Below, piece by piece: positions 35,944 through 45,601 of a DNA stretch of 64,000 nt. The notes under the pieces were generated by a model. It was given only the letters and a program-made list of their open reading frames with translations. It did not search any database and was not told the origin of the DNA. Position 1 is the first letter of the stretch. The number at the start of each line of letters is the position of its first letter. The stretch is from JBDHXE01 sp035445085 (GTDB taxonomy: Bacteria > Bacteroidota > Ignavibacteria > Kapaibacteriales > UBA2268). The stretch lies in contig DAOMQA010000013.1 in NCBI GenBank assembly GCA_035445085.1, forward strand, positions 4,001-68,000, written 5' to 3'. Made by a program: the position numbers and the translations under genes.

Positions 35944-36866
35944 TGAAAACAGCTTTAGTCTTTTCTGGGCAAGGTTCACAATATGTAGGAATGCTAAAAG
36001 ATGTTTGCAGTAATAGCAGTTTGGCAAATGAGATACTTCAAAAGGCAAATTCTGCACTTTCATATAATATTAGTGATATTATGTTTGATGGGCCTATAGA
36101 TGTTTTAAAAGAAACAAGATATACCCAACCTGCAATTTACATTCATTCAAGTATTTTATTTAACTTATTGAATAATAAGTTAAATTTTGACGCTTGCGCA
36201 GGACATTCCGTTGGCGAATTTGCTGCCTTATATGCTGCTGGAGTTATTGATTTATATGATGGGTTAATGTTGGTAGCTAAACGTGGCGAGCTTATGTTCA
36301 GTGCAGGTATTGAACAGCCTGGAACAATGTTTGCAGTTATTGGCTTAGAAGATAGCAAAGTAGAAGATGTATGCCATCAGCTAACAGCAAATGGTAATGG
36401 CAATATAGTAGTAGCTGCAAATTTTAATTCTCCCGGTCAAGTCGTAGTATCTGGCTCAGCAGAATATTTAAGAGAGAATGCCTCTGCTTTTAAAACAGCT
36501 GGTGCAAAAATGGTTAAAGAATTAGTAGTTAGCGGTGCTTTTCATAGTCCTTTGCTTAATTCTGCCAAAGAAGAATTAGCTTTAGCAATTCATGATACTA
36601 AATTCAATGATGCTATCAAGCCAATATATTCAAATGTTTATGCCAAGGCTCTTTACAAAGCAGAAGAAATTAAAGAGGCTTTAATTCTTCAATTAACTTC
36701 ACCCGTAAAGTGGACCCAATCTATTATTGAAATGAAGAATAATTCTTTTACTAAATTTATAGAAATAGGACCTGGTAATGTATTGCAGGGATTGATAAAA
36801 AGAACAATAAGCGACATTGAATTATTTGGTATTGATAAATACGAAGATATAGAAAAGTATCAATAA
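35943..36866 (+). CDS. fabD: Malonyl-CoA:ACP transacylase
   Basis: 307 residues from ATG 35943 (an overlapping TTG one codon earlier is possible). FSGQGSQYVGM at the N-terminus, the nucleophile in AGHSVGEFAAL, and SGAFHSPL with the catalytic His identify the family. It loads malonyl groups on acyl carrier protein. Coupled to fabH by TGATG. Confidence 0.95.
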   Translation: MKTALVFSGQGSQYVGMLKDVCSNSSLANEILQKANSALSYNISDIMFDGPIDVLKETRYTQPAIYIHSSILFNLLNNKLNFDACAGHSVGEFAALYAAGVIDLYDGLMLVAKRGELMFSAGIEQPGTMFAVIGLEDSKVEDVCHQLTANGNGNIVVAANFNSPGQVVVSGSAEYLRENASAFKTAGAKMVKELVVSGAFHSPLLNSAKEELALAIHDTKFNDAIKPIYSNVYAKALYKAEEIKEALILQLTSPVKWTQSIIEMKNNSFTKFIEIGPGNVLQGLIKRTISDIELFGIDKYEDIEKYQ

Positions 36867-36901
36867 ATTAAAAAAAAATTAGTAAATTTACATTCAAAGT
36901 T

Positions 36902-37645
36902 ATGACAAATTTGATAAATAATAAAATTATAGCTGTTACTGGAGCCAATAGAGGTATAGGTAAAGCGATTTGTGAGAGGCTTGCTGAAGAAGGTGCTTTA
37001 GTATATGGTATTGTCAGAAGCATTCCAGAGCAAGGTATAGATATATTTGAAACGGAAAGTAAGAATAATATTAAATTATTGCAAGCCGATGTAACTGATT
37101 TGCATTCTCTATTAAATGCTGTTGGTGTCATTGTAAAAAATGAAGGCAAAATAGATGTATTTGTAAATAATGCAGGTATTACTAAAGATAATTTGATAAT
37201 AAGAATGAGTGAAGAAGATTGGGACGCTGTAATTGATACTAACTTAAAAGGTTCATTCTTAGCAGTAAAGGCAGTAGTAAAAACAATGATGAGTCAAAGA
37301 TTTGGAAGAATCATAAATATAGGCTCAATCGTTGGCACAATAGGTAATGCTGGTCAAGTAAATTATGCGGCTTCGAAAGCAGGTATGATTGGATTGACTA
37401 AATCATTAGCTAAAGAATTATCATCTAGGAACATATTGGTAAATTTAATAGCTCCGGGATATGTTAGAACAGATATGACCGAGAGTTTAACGGAAGAACA
37501 AAAGAATTACTTTTTAGCAAATATACCATTGAAGAGGATAGCTGAAGCAAAGGAAATTGCAGACGCAGTTGTATTTTTCTCTTCTGATTTATCGACTTAT
37601 ATTACCGGTGAAGTCTTGCACGTCAACGGTGGTTTATTTATGTAG
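36902..37645 (+). CDS. fabG: 3-oxoacyl-ACP reductase
   Basis: 247 residues, classical short-chain dehydrogenase. TGANRGIGKAI at 13-23 binds NADPH, NNAGIT near 89, the catalytic Ser in NIGSIVG, and YAASKAG (Tyr-x-x-x-Lys). LHVNGG near the C-terminus is typical. It reduces 3-oxoacyl-ACP in each elongation cycle. The 35-bp gap from fabD is A/T-rich and shows no clear promoter. Confidence 0.95.
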   Translation: MTNLINNKIIAVTGANRGIGKAICERLAEEGALVYGIVRSIPEQGIDIFETESKNNIKLLQADVTDLHSLLNAVGVIVKNEGKIDVFVNNAGITKDNLIIRMSEEDWDAVIDTNLKGSFLAVKAVVKTMMSQRFGRIINIGSIVGTIGNAGQVNYAASKAGMIGLTKSLAKELSSRNILVNLIAPGYVRTDMTESLTEEQKNYFLANIPLKRIAEAKEIADAVVFFSSDLSTYITGEVLHVNGGLFM

Positions 37646-37681
37646 AATATTTTTTTAAAACTTTATATTTAGGAGTACAAA

Positions 37682-37915
37682 ATGTCAGAAATAAAAGAAA
37701 AAGTATATGACATCATTGTTAAAAAACTTAGCGTAGAACGTAGTCAACTTACTGATGATGCCTCATTTACAAAAGATTTGGGTGCAGATTCATTGGATAC
37801 AGTAGAGTTCATCATGGAACTAGAAAAAGAATTCGATATAACCATTGAAGATTCAGTTGCTGAAAAAATTCAAACAGTAGGCGAGGTTATATCATATTTG
37901 GAAGCAAATAAATAA
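37682..37915 (+). CDS. acpP: Acyl carrier protein
   Basis: 77 residues. The phosphopantetheine attachment site is Ser37 in LGADSLDTVEF. The protein is short, acidic and helical, as ACPs are. An AGGAG Shine-Dalgarno sequence (37671-37675) lies six bases before the ATG, one of few strong ribosome sites in this window and consistent with very high expression. Located between fabG and fabF. Confidence 0.98.
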   Translation: MSEIKEKVYDIIVKKLSVERSQLTDDASFTKDLGADSLDTVEFIMELEKEFDITIEDSVAEKIQTVGEVISYLEANK

Positions 37916-37934
37916 TCTAAATTTCGAGAGAATT

Positions 37935-39188
37935 ATGCCAAGATATAATTTTCCCAAAATTGTAGTTACAGGTATGGGTGCAGTAACTCCAATAGGAAAT
38001 AATTTAAACGAATATTGGGACGCACTACTTGCAGGCAAAAGTGGTGCCGCCCCCATTACGCGTTTTGACGCATCAGAGTTTAAAACTAAGTTTGCCTGTG
38101 AAGTTAAAAATTTTGACTCTACTCATTTCATTAGCCCAAAAGAGGCGCAGAGAATGGATTTGTTTACACAGTTCGCTCTTTCGGCAGCACAAATGGCGGT
38201 TGATGATTCTGGGATTGACTTTGAAGCAACCGACAAAAATAGAGTAGGTGTTATTATTGGTTCAGGCATAGGTGGTATGTGGACTTACCATCACCAACAA
38301 CAGAATTTATACGATAGGGGCGGTAAGCCAGACAGAATTTCGCCATTTTTTGTTCCAATGTTGATTTCAGATATCGCCTCTGGGCATACAGCTATCCGTT
38401 GGGGATTAAAAGGACCTAATTATGCTACTGTTTCGGCTTGTGCTACATCTTCGCACTCTTTGGCAGATGCTTTAATGATAATGCAAAGAGGTGACGCCGA
38501 CGTCATGGTTACAGGTGGTAGTGAAGCCGTTGTTTGTCCAATGGGCATTGGTGGATTTAATGCCATGAAAGCCTTGTCTACTAGAAATGATGACCCTGCA
38601 ACAGCAAGTAGACCTTTCGATGTAGGCAGAGATGGTTTTGTTATGGGTGAAGGAGCTGGTATTCTTATATTGGAGACTGAAGAGCATGCAAAGAATAGAG
38701 GCGCTCGAATCTATGGTGAATTAGCTGGTATTGGATTAACTGATGATGCATTTCACATTACTCAGCCTTCGGAAGGCGGTGAGGGAGCTATCCGTTCAAT
38801 GAAATTATGTATCGAAGATGCAGGCTTAAAGCTCGAAGATATCGATTATATCAATGCACATGGTACTTCTACATACTATAATGACATTAATGAAACTAAG
38901 GCAATAAAAACATTATTTGGCGAGCATGCTTATAAACTTCATGTAAGTTCTACCAAATCAATGACGGGACACTTATTAGGGGCGGCAGGTGCTATTGAAG
39001 CAGTTGCAACGTTAAAAGCAATTTATGAATCAAAGATCCCTCCTACCATTAATTTATTTGAAACTGATGTAGAATGTGATTTAAATTATGTGCCAAATAA
39101 ATTTATTGAAAAAGAGATTAAAGCAGCTGTAAGCAATACTTTTGGATTTGGTGGGCATAACGCTTCTCTTTGTTTTAAGGCATACTAA
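37935..39188 (+). CDS. fabF: 3-oxoacyl-ACP synthase II
   Basis: 417 residues. The thiolase-fold condensing enzyme has the nucleophile in VSACATSSHS, the two histidines in NAHGTSTYYND and KSMTGHLLGAAG, and the C-terminal NTFGFGGHNAS. It elongates acyl-ACP with malonyl-ACP. It follows acpP by 19 bp. Confidence 0.97.
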   Translation: MPRYNFPKIVVTGMGAVTPIGNNLNEYWDALLAGKSGAAPITRFDASEFKTKFACEVKNFDSTHFISPKEAQRMDLFTQFALSAAQMAVDDSGIDFEATDKNRVGVIIGSGIGGMWTYHHQQQNLYDRGGKPDRISPFFVPMLISDIASGHTAIRWGLKGPNYATVSACATSSHSLADALMIMQRGDADVMVTGGSEAVVCPMGIGGFNAMKALSTRNDDPATASRPFDVGRDGFVMGEGAGILILETEEHAKNRGARIYGELAGIGLTDDAFHITQPSEGGEGAIRSMKLCIEDAGLKLEDIDYINAHGTSTYYNDINETKAIKTLFGEHAYKLHVSSTKSMTGHLLGAAGAIEAVATLKAIYESKIPPTINLFETDVECDLNYVPNKFIEKEIKAAVSNTFGFGGHNASLCFKAY

Positions 39189-39205
39189 TTTTATATTGAT
39201 CAAAA

Positions 39206-40015
39206 TTGAAAAATATTTTATTAAATATTTACAATGGATTATTCAAAAGTCCTGATTTATTAGACAACGATAAATCAGGATTTATTAAGTTTCATGTATT
39301 AGGCATACTAAGTCCAGAAAAAAAATTAGAATTAGAAAGTATACTTGGTATTAAAATTAACAATATAGGTATCTTTGAAAAAGCACTAATACACCGTTCT
39401 TATTTACCAATAATCAATAGACCCGGCTTAGGCTCTAATGAACGACTTGAATACTTTGGTGATGCAATTTTGGGGTTCATTATTACAGAACATCTATTTT
39501 GGTATCATCGTGATGAATTAGAAGGTAAATTAACAAAACTTCGTTCGTGGCTTGTAAATAAACATTCATTAGCAGTATGTGCCAAATTACTTAAATTAGA
39601 TAAATTTATCTTTTTAAGCCATAGCGCTGAAAGCTCGCTCAAAGGTGGGCATGAATCCATTGTATCGGACGCTCTTGAGGCTTTAATAGCCGCAATATAT
39701 ATCGACTCAGGCTTTGAAGTTGTAAAAAACTTCATTATAAATAAATTACTTACAATGATGCTCAACGAACAACTTTTGGAGGACAAGAACTTCAAAAGCC
39801 GTTTGTTGGAGCGTGTACAATCAGAAGGCTACGCTCCCCCTACTTACCAAGTAATTGAAGAGTTAGGACCCGACCATTCCAAAGAGTTTAAAATTGGCGT
39901 TTATGTTGATAGTGAATTAAAAGGAATCGGTGAAGGTAAAAGTAAAAAGGAAGCTGAACAAAATGCAGCAAAAAATGCTTTAGAAAATTATATAACAATC
40001 ACCTTAAACGATTAA
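39206..40015 (+). CDS. rnc: Ribonuclease III
   Basis: 269 residues from a TTG at 39206; no later start keeps the N-terminal helix. The catalytic signature is NERLEYFGDAILG with its metal-binding Glu/Asp, plus SDALEALIAAIY in the second conserved block. A double-stranded RNA-binding domain occupies the last 70 residues (PPTYQVIEELGPDH ... GKSKKEAEQNAAKNAL). It processes rRNA and structured mRNAs. The fabF-rnc order is conserved in many bacteria. Confidence 0.95.
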   Translation: MKNILLNIYNGLFKSPDLLDNDKSGFIKFHVLGILSPEKKLELESILGIKINNIGIFEKALIHRSYLPIINRPGLGSNERLEYFGDAILGFIITEHLFWYHRDELEGKLTKLRSWLVNKHSLAVCAKLLKLDKFIFLSHSAESSLKGGHESIVSDALEALIAAIYIDSGFEVVKNFIINKLLTMMLNEQLLEDKNFKSRLLERVQSEGYAPPTYQVIEELGPDHSKEFKIGVYVDSELKGIGEGKSKKEAEQNAAKNALENYITITLND

Positions 40016-40021
40016 TTTAAT

Positions 40022-41470
40022 ATGGAAAAATTATTATTTGAAAAATCAAAACCGGGAAGAGTAGGTTATTCATTACCTAAATTAGACGTAGATCAATGTA
40101 ATTATAGTGATTCTATCCCCGATTATTTATTAAGAAAAAAGACAGCCGAGTTACCTGAAATTAGCGAAAATGAAATTGCTAGACATTTTTTAAGGTTATC
40201 GCATTTAAATTATAGTATTGACCAAGGTTTTTATCCCTTAGGTTCTTGTACAATGAAATATAATCCAAAGATTAATGAAGTAGTATCTGCTTTGCCGGGC
40301 TTTGCTAATCTACACCCATCATCAAGGGAGGATCATTCTCAAGGTGCTTTAGCTGTAATGTATGAATTGGGTGAGCTTCTTAAAGAAATCTCTGGTTTTA
40401 CGGGCGTAACACTACAACCAGCAGCAGGTTCACAAGGTGAATTTACTGGTATAGCAATGATAAAGGCTTATCATGAAGCACGTGGCGACCACAAAAGAAC
40501 GAAAATCTTAATTCCAGATGCAGCGCATGGCACAAATCCAGCTTCTGCTGCTATAGCTGGATTTGATATTGTCGAACTGAAATCCAATGAGTTTGGAAGA
40601 GTAGACTTGGAAGATATTAGAACAAAGGTTGGCGATGACGTAGCTGGATTTATGCTTACTAATCCTAATACTGTTGGGATATTCGAGAAAGAAATTATAG
40701 AAATAGAAAAGCTAATTCATGGTTGTGGTGGCTTGATGTATATGGATGGTGCAAATTTAAACGCACTCTTAGGCATTGTTAGACCTGGTGATTTAGGTTT
40801 TGACTGCATGCATATTAATTTGCATAAGACATTTTCAACGCCACACGGTGGTGGCGGTCCTGGCTCTGGTCCAGTGTGTGTAAACGACAAACTTATCCCC
40901 TACTTGCCCGTTCCAGTAATTACTAAAAATAATGATACTTATTCATTAGATTTTGATAGAAAAGAGTCGGTAGGCAAAATTCATAGCTTCTATGGTAATT
41001 TTGGTATGTTTGTACGTGCTTATACCTATATCAGAATGCATGGTGCTGATGGTCTGCGTGCAATAAGCGAAAATGCAATTATTAATGCTAACTATATTCG
41101 CGCTTTAATCAAAGATCACTATAAATTTCCATATTCTGAGTATGGGATGCATGAATTTGTAATGAGTGCAGACTTCCAAAAAGAAAACGGAGTTAGTGCT
41201 AAAGATATAGCTAAAAGACTATTGGACTATGGCTACCATGCACCTACAATTTATTTCCCGCTTATAGTACGCGAATGTATGTTGATTGAACCAACAGAAA
41301 CTGAAATGAAAGAAACTTTAGAAGAATTTGCTGATGTTATGATAAAAATAGCAAATGAAGCTAAAGAAAATCCAGAGTTAGTAATAAATGCGCCGAGCAA
41401 TACGCCAATAAGAAGAGTAGACGATGCTCTTGCTGCGCGTAAATTAAATATTCGTTGGACTGCTGAATAA
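40022..41470 (+). CDS. gcvPB: Glycine dehydrogenase (decarboxylating) subunit 2
   Basis: 482 residues. PLP binding is shown by NLHKTFSTPHGGGGPGSGPV with the Schiff-base Lys near residue 269. LGSCTMKYNPK near 74 and PDAAHGTNPASA near 165 are further family blocks. It is the beta subunit of the two-subunit P-protein. The alpha subunit (gcvPA) and the H and T proteins are not here. It cleaves glycine, passing methylamine to the lipoyl H-protein. A hairpin terminator follows the stop. Confidence 0.95.
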   Translation: MEKLLFEKSKPGRVGYSLPKLDVDQCNYSDSIPDYLLRKKTAELPEISENEIARHFLRLSHLNYSIDQGFYPLGSCTMKYNPKINEVVSALPGFANLHPSSREDHSQGALAVMYELGELLKEISGFTGVTLQPAAGSQGEFTGIAMIKAYHEARGDHKRTKILIPDAAHGTNPASAAIAGFDIVELKSNEFGRVDLEDIRTKVGDDVAGFMLTNPNTVGIFEKEIIEIEKLIHGCGGLMYMDGANLNALLGIVRPGDLGFDCMHINLHKTFSTPHGGGGPGSGPVCVNDKLIPYLPVPVITKNNDTYSLDFDRKESVGKIHSFYGNFGMFVRAYTYIRMHGADGLRAISENAIINANYIRALIKDHYKFPYSEYGMHEFVMSADFQKENGVSAKDIAKRLLDYGYHAPTIYFPLIVRECMLIEPTETEMKETLEEFADVMIKIANEAKENPELVINAPSNTPIRRVDDALAARKLNIRWTAE

Positions 41471-41493
41471 AAATACTTGTTCTTATAGATAAA

Positions 41494-41528
41494 AAAAGAG
41501 CTTATTTAAAATGTAAATAAGCTCTTTT
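41494..41528. terminator. Bidirectional hairpin terminator between gcvPB and the DUF3467 gene
   Basis: A perfect 14-bp inverted repeat (41494-41507 with 41515-41528) has a 7-nt loop. The arms start in an A-run and end in a T-run, so the structure can terminate transcripts on both strands. It lies between two convergent genes. Confidence 0.85.
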
Positions 41529-41558
41529 GCATTTAAATAAGATAATCTTTACTTGCGA

Positions 41559-41888
41559 TTAATTGACAACAGGATTACCTGAACCACCAAAATCAGAAAA
41601 ATTACCAAAGCTACCTGGACCATCTATATTGATTGTTCCGTTAGTATTTTCAAATCTAATAATATTATCATTTAAAGCTCTTAATAATAATTTAGCATGT
41701 TGAGGTGTCATAATAATTCTAGCATTAACTTTTGCCTTAGGAACTCCCGGTAATAACCTTGTAAAGTCAATTACGAATTCAGCAGCAGAATGTGAAATAA
41801 TCGCTAAATTTGAGTAGATACCTTCAGCTTCTTTTTCTCCAATTTCAATATTCAATTGTTGTGGTTGTGGATTGTTGTTTTCAGACAT
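41559..41888 (-). CDS. DUF3467 protein
   Basis: 109 residues, small and conserved in Bacteroidota and relatives. The recognisable core is EGIYSNLAIISHSAAEFVIDF followed by ARIIMTPQHAKLLLRALNDNI. The C-terminal tail is rich in Gly, Asn and Phe. Function is unknown. There is no signal peptide, so it acts in the cytoplasm. It lies 35 bp after the TPR gene on the same strand and ends at the bidirectional terminator. Confidence 0.85.
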   Translation of the reverse strand: MSENNNPQPQQLNIEIGEKEAEGIYSNLAIISHSAAEFVIDFTRLLPGVPKAKVNARIIMTPQHAKLLLRALNDNIIRFENTNGTINIDGPGSFGNFSDFGGSGNPVVN

Positions 41889-41923
41889 TTTTGGTCCTAT
41901 TTGTTAATAAAGTTTGTAATATA

Positions 41924-43429
41924 TTATTTTAAATTATTCATTTTATCTTGAATTTCTTTTAATTTACTTGATTCTTTAGTTGCCCCATAAATATTAAGCA
42001 TAACAAGATAGTAAGATTCTAATTCTTGTTTAGGCACTAATGGTGCAATACCTTCTAATGTGCGTGCAATCCTCTTTAAGTCAGCTTCTTGGTTTAAAAC
42101 CATATAAATATTACCCAATTCGGCTAATACTTGATAGTTCGTACTGAATTTATCTGATTTTAAAGCTCCATTAAAGTATTCGGCAGATTTACGCAATAAT
42201 GGGAAGTATTCTTCTGCATTTGGTTTATATGCTTTATCTTTATCGGATTTATCTTGCTGTTCTTTTTGTATTATAGAAGCTTTATTTTTATATGCAGAAG
42301 CTATATTTCTCAAAACTATATCGTAATTTGGGTCAATTTGTAAAGCTCTTTCGTAGCTTTTAACAGCTTCATCATACATTTTTAAATTTTGTTGCAAATC
42401 ACCAAGTTGAGCCCATGAAGACTTATTATTAGGATCGCTCTTAGTTAGAGACATTGCTTCTTGAAGAGCAACATCAGTTTTACCCATTTCTTGATAAATA
42501 GTTAATTTAGAACGTTGTGCATCTGTATTATTTGGCTGTAATTTTGTAATCATATCAATATATTTTAAAGCCTTATCAAAGTCTCTCTTCTCATAATAAT
42601 ATTGTGCCAATGCGCCATAAGGTTCTGTACTAAAGTTAAAAGGCATAGTCTTTTCATCATTAGGAATGTCTGCACTTGGGTCGTAATCCCAATAAGTAAG
42701 CAATTTTTCACCATTATCATTAGCATTAGAGAAAGCATATAATTCTTTGCCGTTTATTTTGAAAATATCTACAAAGTTAGTATCGTACGCTTCTGTGATT
42801 TTATGAATGGTATTGATAGGTTTTTCGCCAATTTTTTGTAAAAACTTTTCTCTTGGCATATCCAAATAAAAGCCTTTTTCTTCAGCTATTTTCACTTCAG
42901 GCTCCATACCTTTAGCATATTGGCTATAATATTCCATTGCTTTTGCGGTATCGCCTTTGTATTCACTAACCATAGCCTTGAATTTATAAAAGTCAAGAAT
43001 ATGTGGTCTAAGTTCAAGCCCTATATCAAAATATTTTACCGCATCGTCTAGAACTTGCTTATTAGAACCGTTATAACTATTAAATACATTGACCCCTTTA
43101 TTGAAGCACTCTATCCATATTTGTTGGATTAGTGCGGTTTCACGTTTTTTGAGGTCATCGGTTTTAGCCAATTCTAAAGCCTTCTTGGCATTTTGAGCAG
43201 CTAAATCCCATTTTTCTTGCTCTTTATATATATCGGCAAGTAGTGCGTAAGCCTCGGGGCTATTAGGGTTTAATTGCACCTCTTTTTGTAAATAATCCAA
43301 TGCTTTTGGATAATCCTTATTAGTATAAGCAACCTTTGCAGTGGTTAGGTTTTTAGAGCTACATTGAAAGCCCTGAAATATAATTGCTCCTACAAAGAGC
43401 GAAACAAATAGAATTAAGATTCTTTTCAC
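41924..43429 (-). CDS. Exported TPR-repeat protein
   Basis: 501 residues. A signal sequence (MKRILILFVSLFVGAIIFQGFQC) ends at Cys23; the -1 Gln is not a standard lipobox, so lipid attachment is uncertain. TPR units are clear at about 35-100 (AYALLADIYKEQEKWDLAAQNAKKAL) and again at about 275-370 (ALAQYYYEKRDFDKAL, SWAQLGDLQQNLKMYDEAV). A region of about 165-265 has no TPR character and may be a separate beta-rich insertion. It is probably a periplasmic scaffold. The partner is unknown. Confidence 0.8.
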   Translation of the reverse strand: MKRILILFVSLFVGAIIFQGFQCSSKNLTTAKVAYTNKDYPKALDYLQKEVQLNPNSPEAYALLADIYKEQEKWDLAAQNAKKALELAKTDDLKKRETALIQQIWIECFNKGVNVFNSYNGSNKQVLDDAVKYFDIGLELRPHILDFYKFKAMVSEYKGDTAKAMEYYSQYAKGMEPEVKIAEEKGFYLDMPREKFLQKIGEKPINTIHKITEAYDTNFVDIFKINGKELYAFSNANDNGEKLLTYWDYDPSADIPNDEKTMPFNFSTEPYGALAQYYYEKRDFDKALKYIDMITKLQPNNTDAQRSKLTIYQEMGKTDVALQEAMSLTKSDPNNKSSWAQLGDLQQNLKMYDEAVKSYERALQIDPNYDIVLRNIASAYKNKASIIQKEQQDKSDKDKAYKPNAEEYFPLLRKSAEYFNGALKSDKFSTNYQVLAELGNIYMVLNQEADLKRIARTLEGIAPLVPKQELESYYLVMLNIYGATKESSKLKEIQDKMNNLK

Positions 43430-43537
43430 TATATTACTCCATTTCTAAATATTTTTTTCAATTTTGCTCCAATACACACTATTAAAATAATAAATAATAG
43501 GCGAATAAAAAATAATAAAAGATTAACTTATATCAAA

Positions 43538-44308
43538 TTATTTCTTTTCACGTTCAGCAATACTAAATGGAATACGCTTTGGTTCAAAGTTCTTAAAATA
43601 ACCTAATTTATATTGAACTTTCTTAGGATTTGTTTGATACTCATCTGCTGCTATCAAAATATATAAATTATTTTCAAACGATGTGTTTTGGGTAATCAAA
43701 TAATCATAATCATCATAAGCGTCCTGGAACTCTTCGTAATTTGAAATAATTTCGAATATTTCCTTATTATAAATTGCAGGATTATCGGTAGTGGTATATG
43801 CTAAGAAAAAGTTTTCTGGATCGTTTAATTGGATTTTCCCTGGCACAAAACCGCTAACAGTAACGTTAGCTAACCCAGAACTACCTATCTCTTGTGATAC
43901 AGCTCGAGATAGGTCTATTACTCTTTTCTTAATAAAAGGGCCCCTATCATTTACCTTAAGTAAAGATGATTTCTGATTTTTATTATTAACAACTCTTAGA
44001 ATTGTGCCAAATGGTAAAGTTCTATGAGCAGCAGTGTTATCATGCATATCATATCTTTCGCCACTCGATGTCTTTCTCATATGGAATTTGTTGCCATAAA
44101 ATGAAGCAATCCCAATTGAGGACCATAACTGACTTTCACCAAAATCAACTTGCTCATAGATACTAATAGGTATTGGGGTGTTAAATAGTTTTAAAGATGA
44201 GTTGCTTTGTTGTGCAATACTCTGTTTGGTAGTAAAGACTATAATCAAAGCAATTATATTAGAAATTGCTATAAAACTTATAGTTTTGTTTCTATCTATT
44301 TGTAACAA
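43538..44308 (-). CDS. RlpA-like double-psi beta-barrel protein
   Basis: 256 residues. A membrane-spanning signal (about 8-32) precedes a double-psi beta-barrel domain at about 62-155: GIASFYGNKFHMRKTSSGE, YDMHDNTAAHRTLPFG, VNDRGPF and RVIDLSRA. This is the RlpA core, with the Asp of NDRGPF that is catalytic in the Pseudomonas lytic transglycosylase. The C-terminal part (about 165-256) has no recognisable SPOR domain. It should act on glycan strands at the septum or be a wall-binding protein. A TATATTTG at 44360-44367 precedes it. Confidence 0.88.
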   Translation of the reverse strand: MLQIDRNKTISFIAISNIIALIIVFTTKQSIAQQSNSSLKLFNTPIPISIYEQVDFGESQLWSSIGIASFYGNKFHMRKTSSGERYDMHDNTAAHRTLPFGTILRVVNNKNQKSSLLKVNDRGPFIKKRVIDLSRAVSQEIGSSGLANVTVSGFVPGKIQLNDPENFFLAYTTTDNPAIYNKEIFEIISNYEEFQDAYDDYDYLITQNTSFENNLYILIAADEYQTNPKKVQYKLGYFKNFEPKRIPFSIAEREKK

Positions 44309-44359
44309 TAGATTTTCTCCAAGTGTTCAACATATTTCGTTATAAAGAATCCCCCTTTC

Positions 44360-44367
44360 CAAATATA
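44360..44367 (-). promoter_or_regulatory. Bacteroidota-type -7 element (TATATTTG) for the RlpA-like gene
   Basis: The minus strand reads TATATTTG, a TAnnTTTG match, 52 nt upstream of the start at 44308. Confidence 0.4.
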
Positions 44368-44453
44368 CGATTGTCTATAAACGCATATAATAAATATTTA
44401 TTATTATCTTTATTTTATAAAGTTGATTTAAGCACCTGATTTGTAATATACTT

Positions 44454-45407
44454 CTATAGATTGTAGAAAAGACCTACATTGTAGCCATAGTAATTCCAAC
44501 TATTCCTACCTAATAATTTTATTGTGTAGCTAAAATTTATCCCGATATCTTCACTTAATAAAACACCACAAAGAACATCTGCTTGTAGGTAATTTTCCAT
44601 ATTAGGCTCGTTTCTAATACTAAATGGTAGTGCATTATCAAATGATATTATAGGAGTAGCCCATTTCAAATTAGCAGAAATATAAGTATCTGGAATAGAA
44701 TATAATCCTATTTGAAGTTCACTAATAAACTCATCTTTCAAATCTTCTGTTCTATGGTTGTACCCTAAAGATAAGGCTACATTAAATTTTTCAAAGTTCA
44801 TAGCAAAATTCATATTTGGTTGTAATTCTATGGAGTTGTTGCTCCAAAATTCACCTTGATTCCGTGCAACTCCATACTCTCCTCCAAATGGTAGCCTAAA
44901 TGCTAACGAAAGGCTGGCATCAAACTGACCTTGAAAAATGCTGTATATAGCATTAGTTTCTAAATAATCAAATACAAATAAACTATAATTAGCTTTATCC
45001 TGCTTAGGCAGAGTAGTCTTACTTGTTGAATCATAAAATGTACCATATTTCTCATTTAACGAATAATGGCTAATAGGTAAATTCATTTGTAACATTAAGT
45101 TGTCAAATATTTTTTGCTGTGCCGAAAGCATTAATGTTAATTGCTCCAACTCAAAAGTATATATCCTATCATACTTATTCATATAATTTGTATCTACTAA
45201 GGTTGTAACTATATTATTATCCATATCAAAATATGATGAAGCATTTAGCTTGGTCATAGTAATACCTATTTGTGTATCGTTATCTAATAAATACGTATTA
45301 TTTTGTTTTTCGTTTTTGAACTCACGCTTTGGAGTATTGTAAGTATTGCTTTGGGAAAATAGGAAATAAGTATTGCTAATGAATAATAAGACTATAATAA
45401 TTCTCAT
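44454..45407 (-). CDS. Outer-membrane beta-barrel-like protein of unknown function
   Basis: 317 residues. The signal peptide runs to about residue 19 (YFLFSQS). The mature part is rich in alternating hydrophobic and polar strands, with many Asn, Tyr and Phe, and it ends in a hydrophobic C-terminal strand (YGYNVGLFYNL), as outer-membrane barrels do. I recognise no family. It lies 145 bp upstream of the RlpA-like gene on the same strand. No promoter of the TAnnTTTG kind is seen just upstream. Confidence 0.7.
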   Translation of the reverse strand: MRIIIVLLFISNTYFLFSQSNTYNTPKREFKNEKQNNTYLLDNDTQIGITMTKLNASSYFDMDNNIVTTLVDTNYMNKYDRIYTFELEQLTLMLSAQQKIFDNLMLQMNLPISHYSLNEKYGTFYDSTSKTTLPKQDKANYSLFVFDYLETNAIYSIFQGQFDASLSLAFRLPFGGEYGVARNQGEFWSNNSIELQPNMNFAMNFEKFNVALSLGYNHRTEDLKDEFISELQIGLYSIPDTYISANLKWATPIISFDNALPFSIRNEPNMENYLQADVLCGVLLSEDIGINFSYTIKLLGRNSWNYYGYNVGLFYNL

Positions 45408-45547
45408 ATTGATAACTTTAATTCTTTAAATTAATTATGTAATAAATCATCAGCAGAGATACGAAATGGCTTGGATAAAATTTGATTTATTTTTTGTACT
45501 ATAATAATAAAAATTGTGTTAGATATTGCTGTAAGTATATAAAAAAA

Positions 45548-45582
45548 TTGCCCTGAATTTAATTATAAGTAATTCAGGGCAA
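45548..45582 (-). terminator. Intrinsic terminator of the merR-WD40-OmpA-like operon
   Basis: A perfect 12-bp stem (45548-45559 with 45571-45582) with an 11-nt loop is followed, on the minus strand, by a run of seven U. It lies 19 bp past the stop of the OmpA-like gene. Confidence 0.88.
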
Positions 45583-45601
45583 CATAAATATTAGATAGTC
45601 C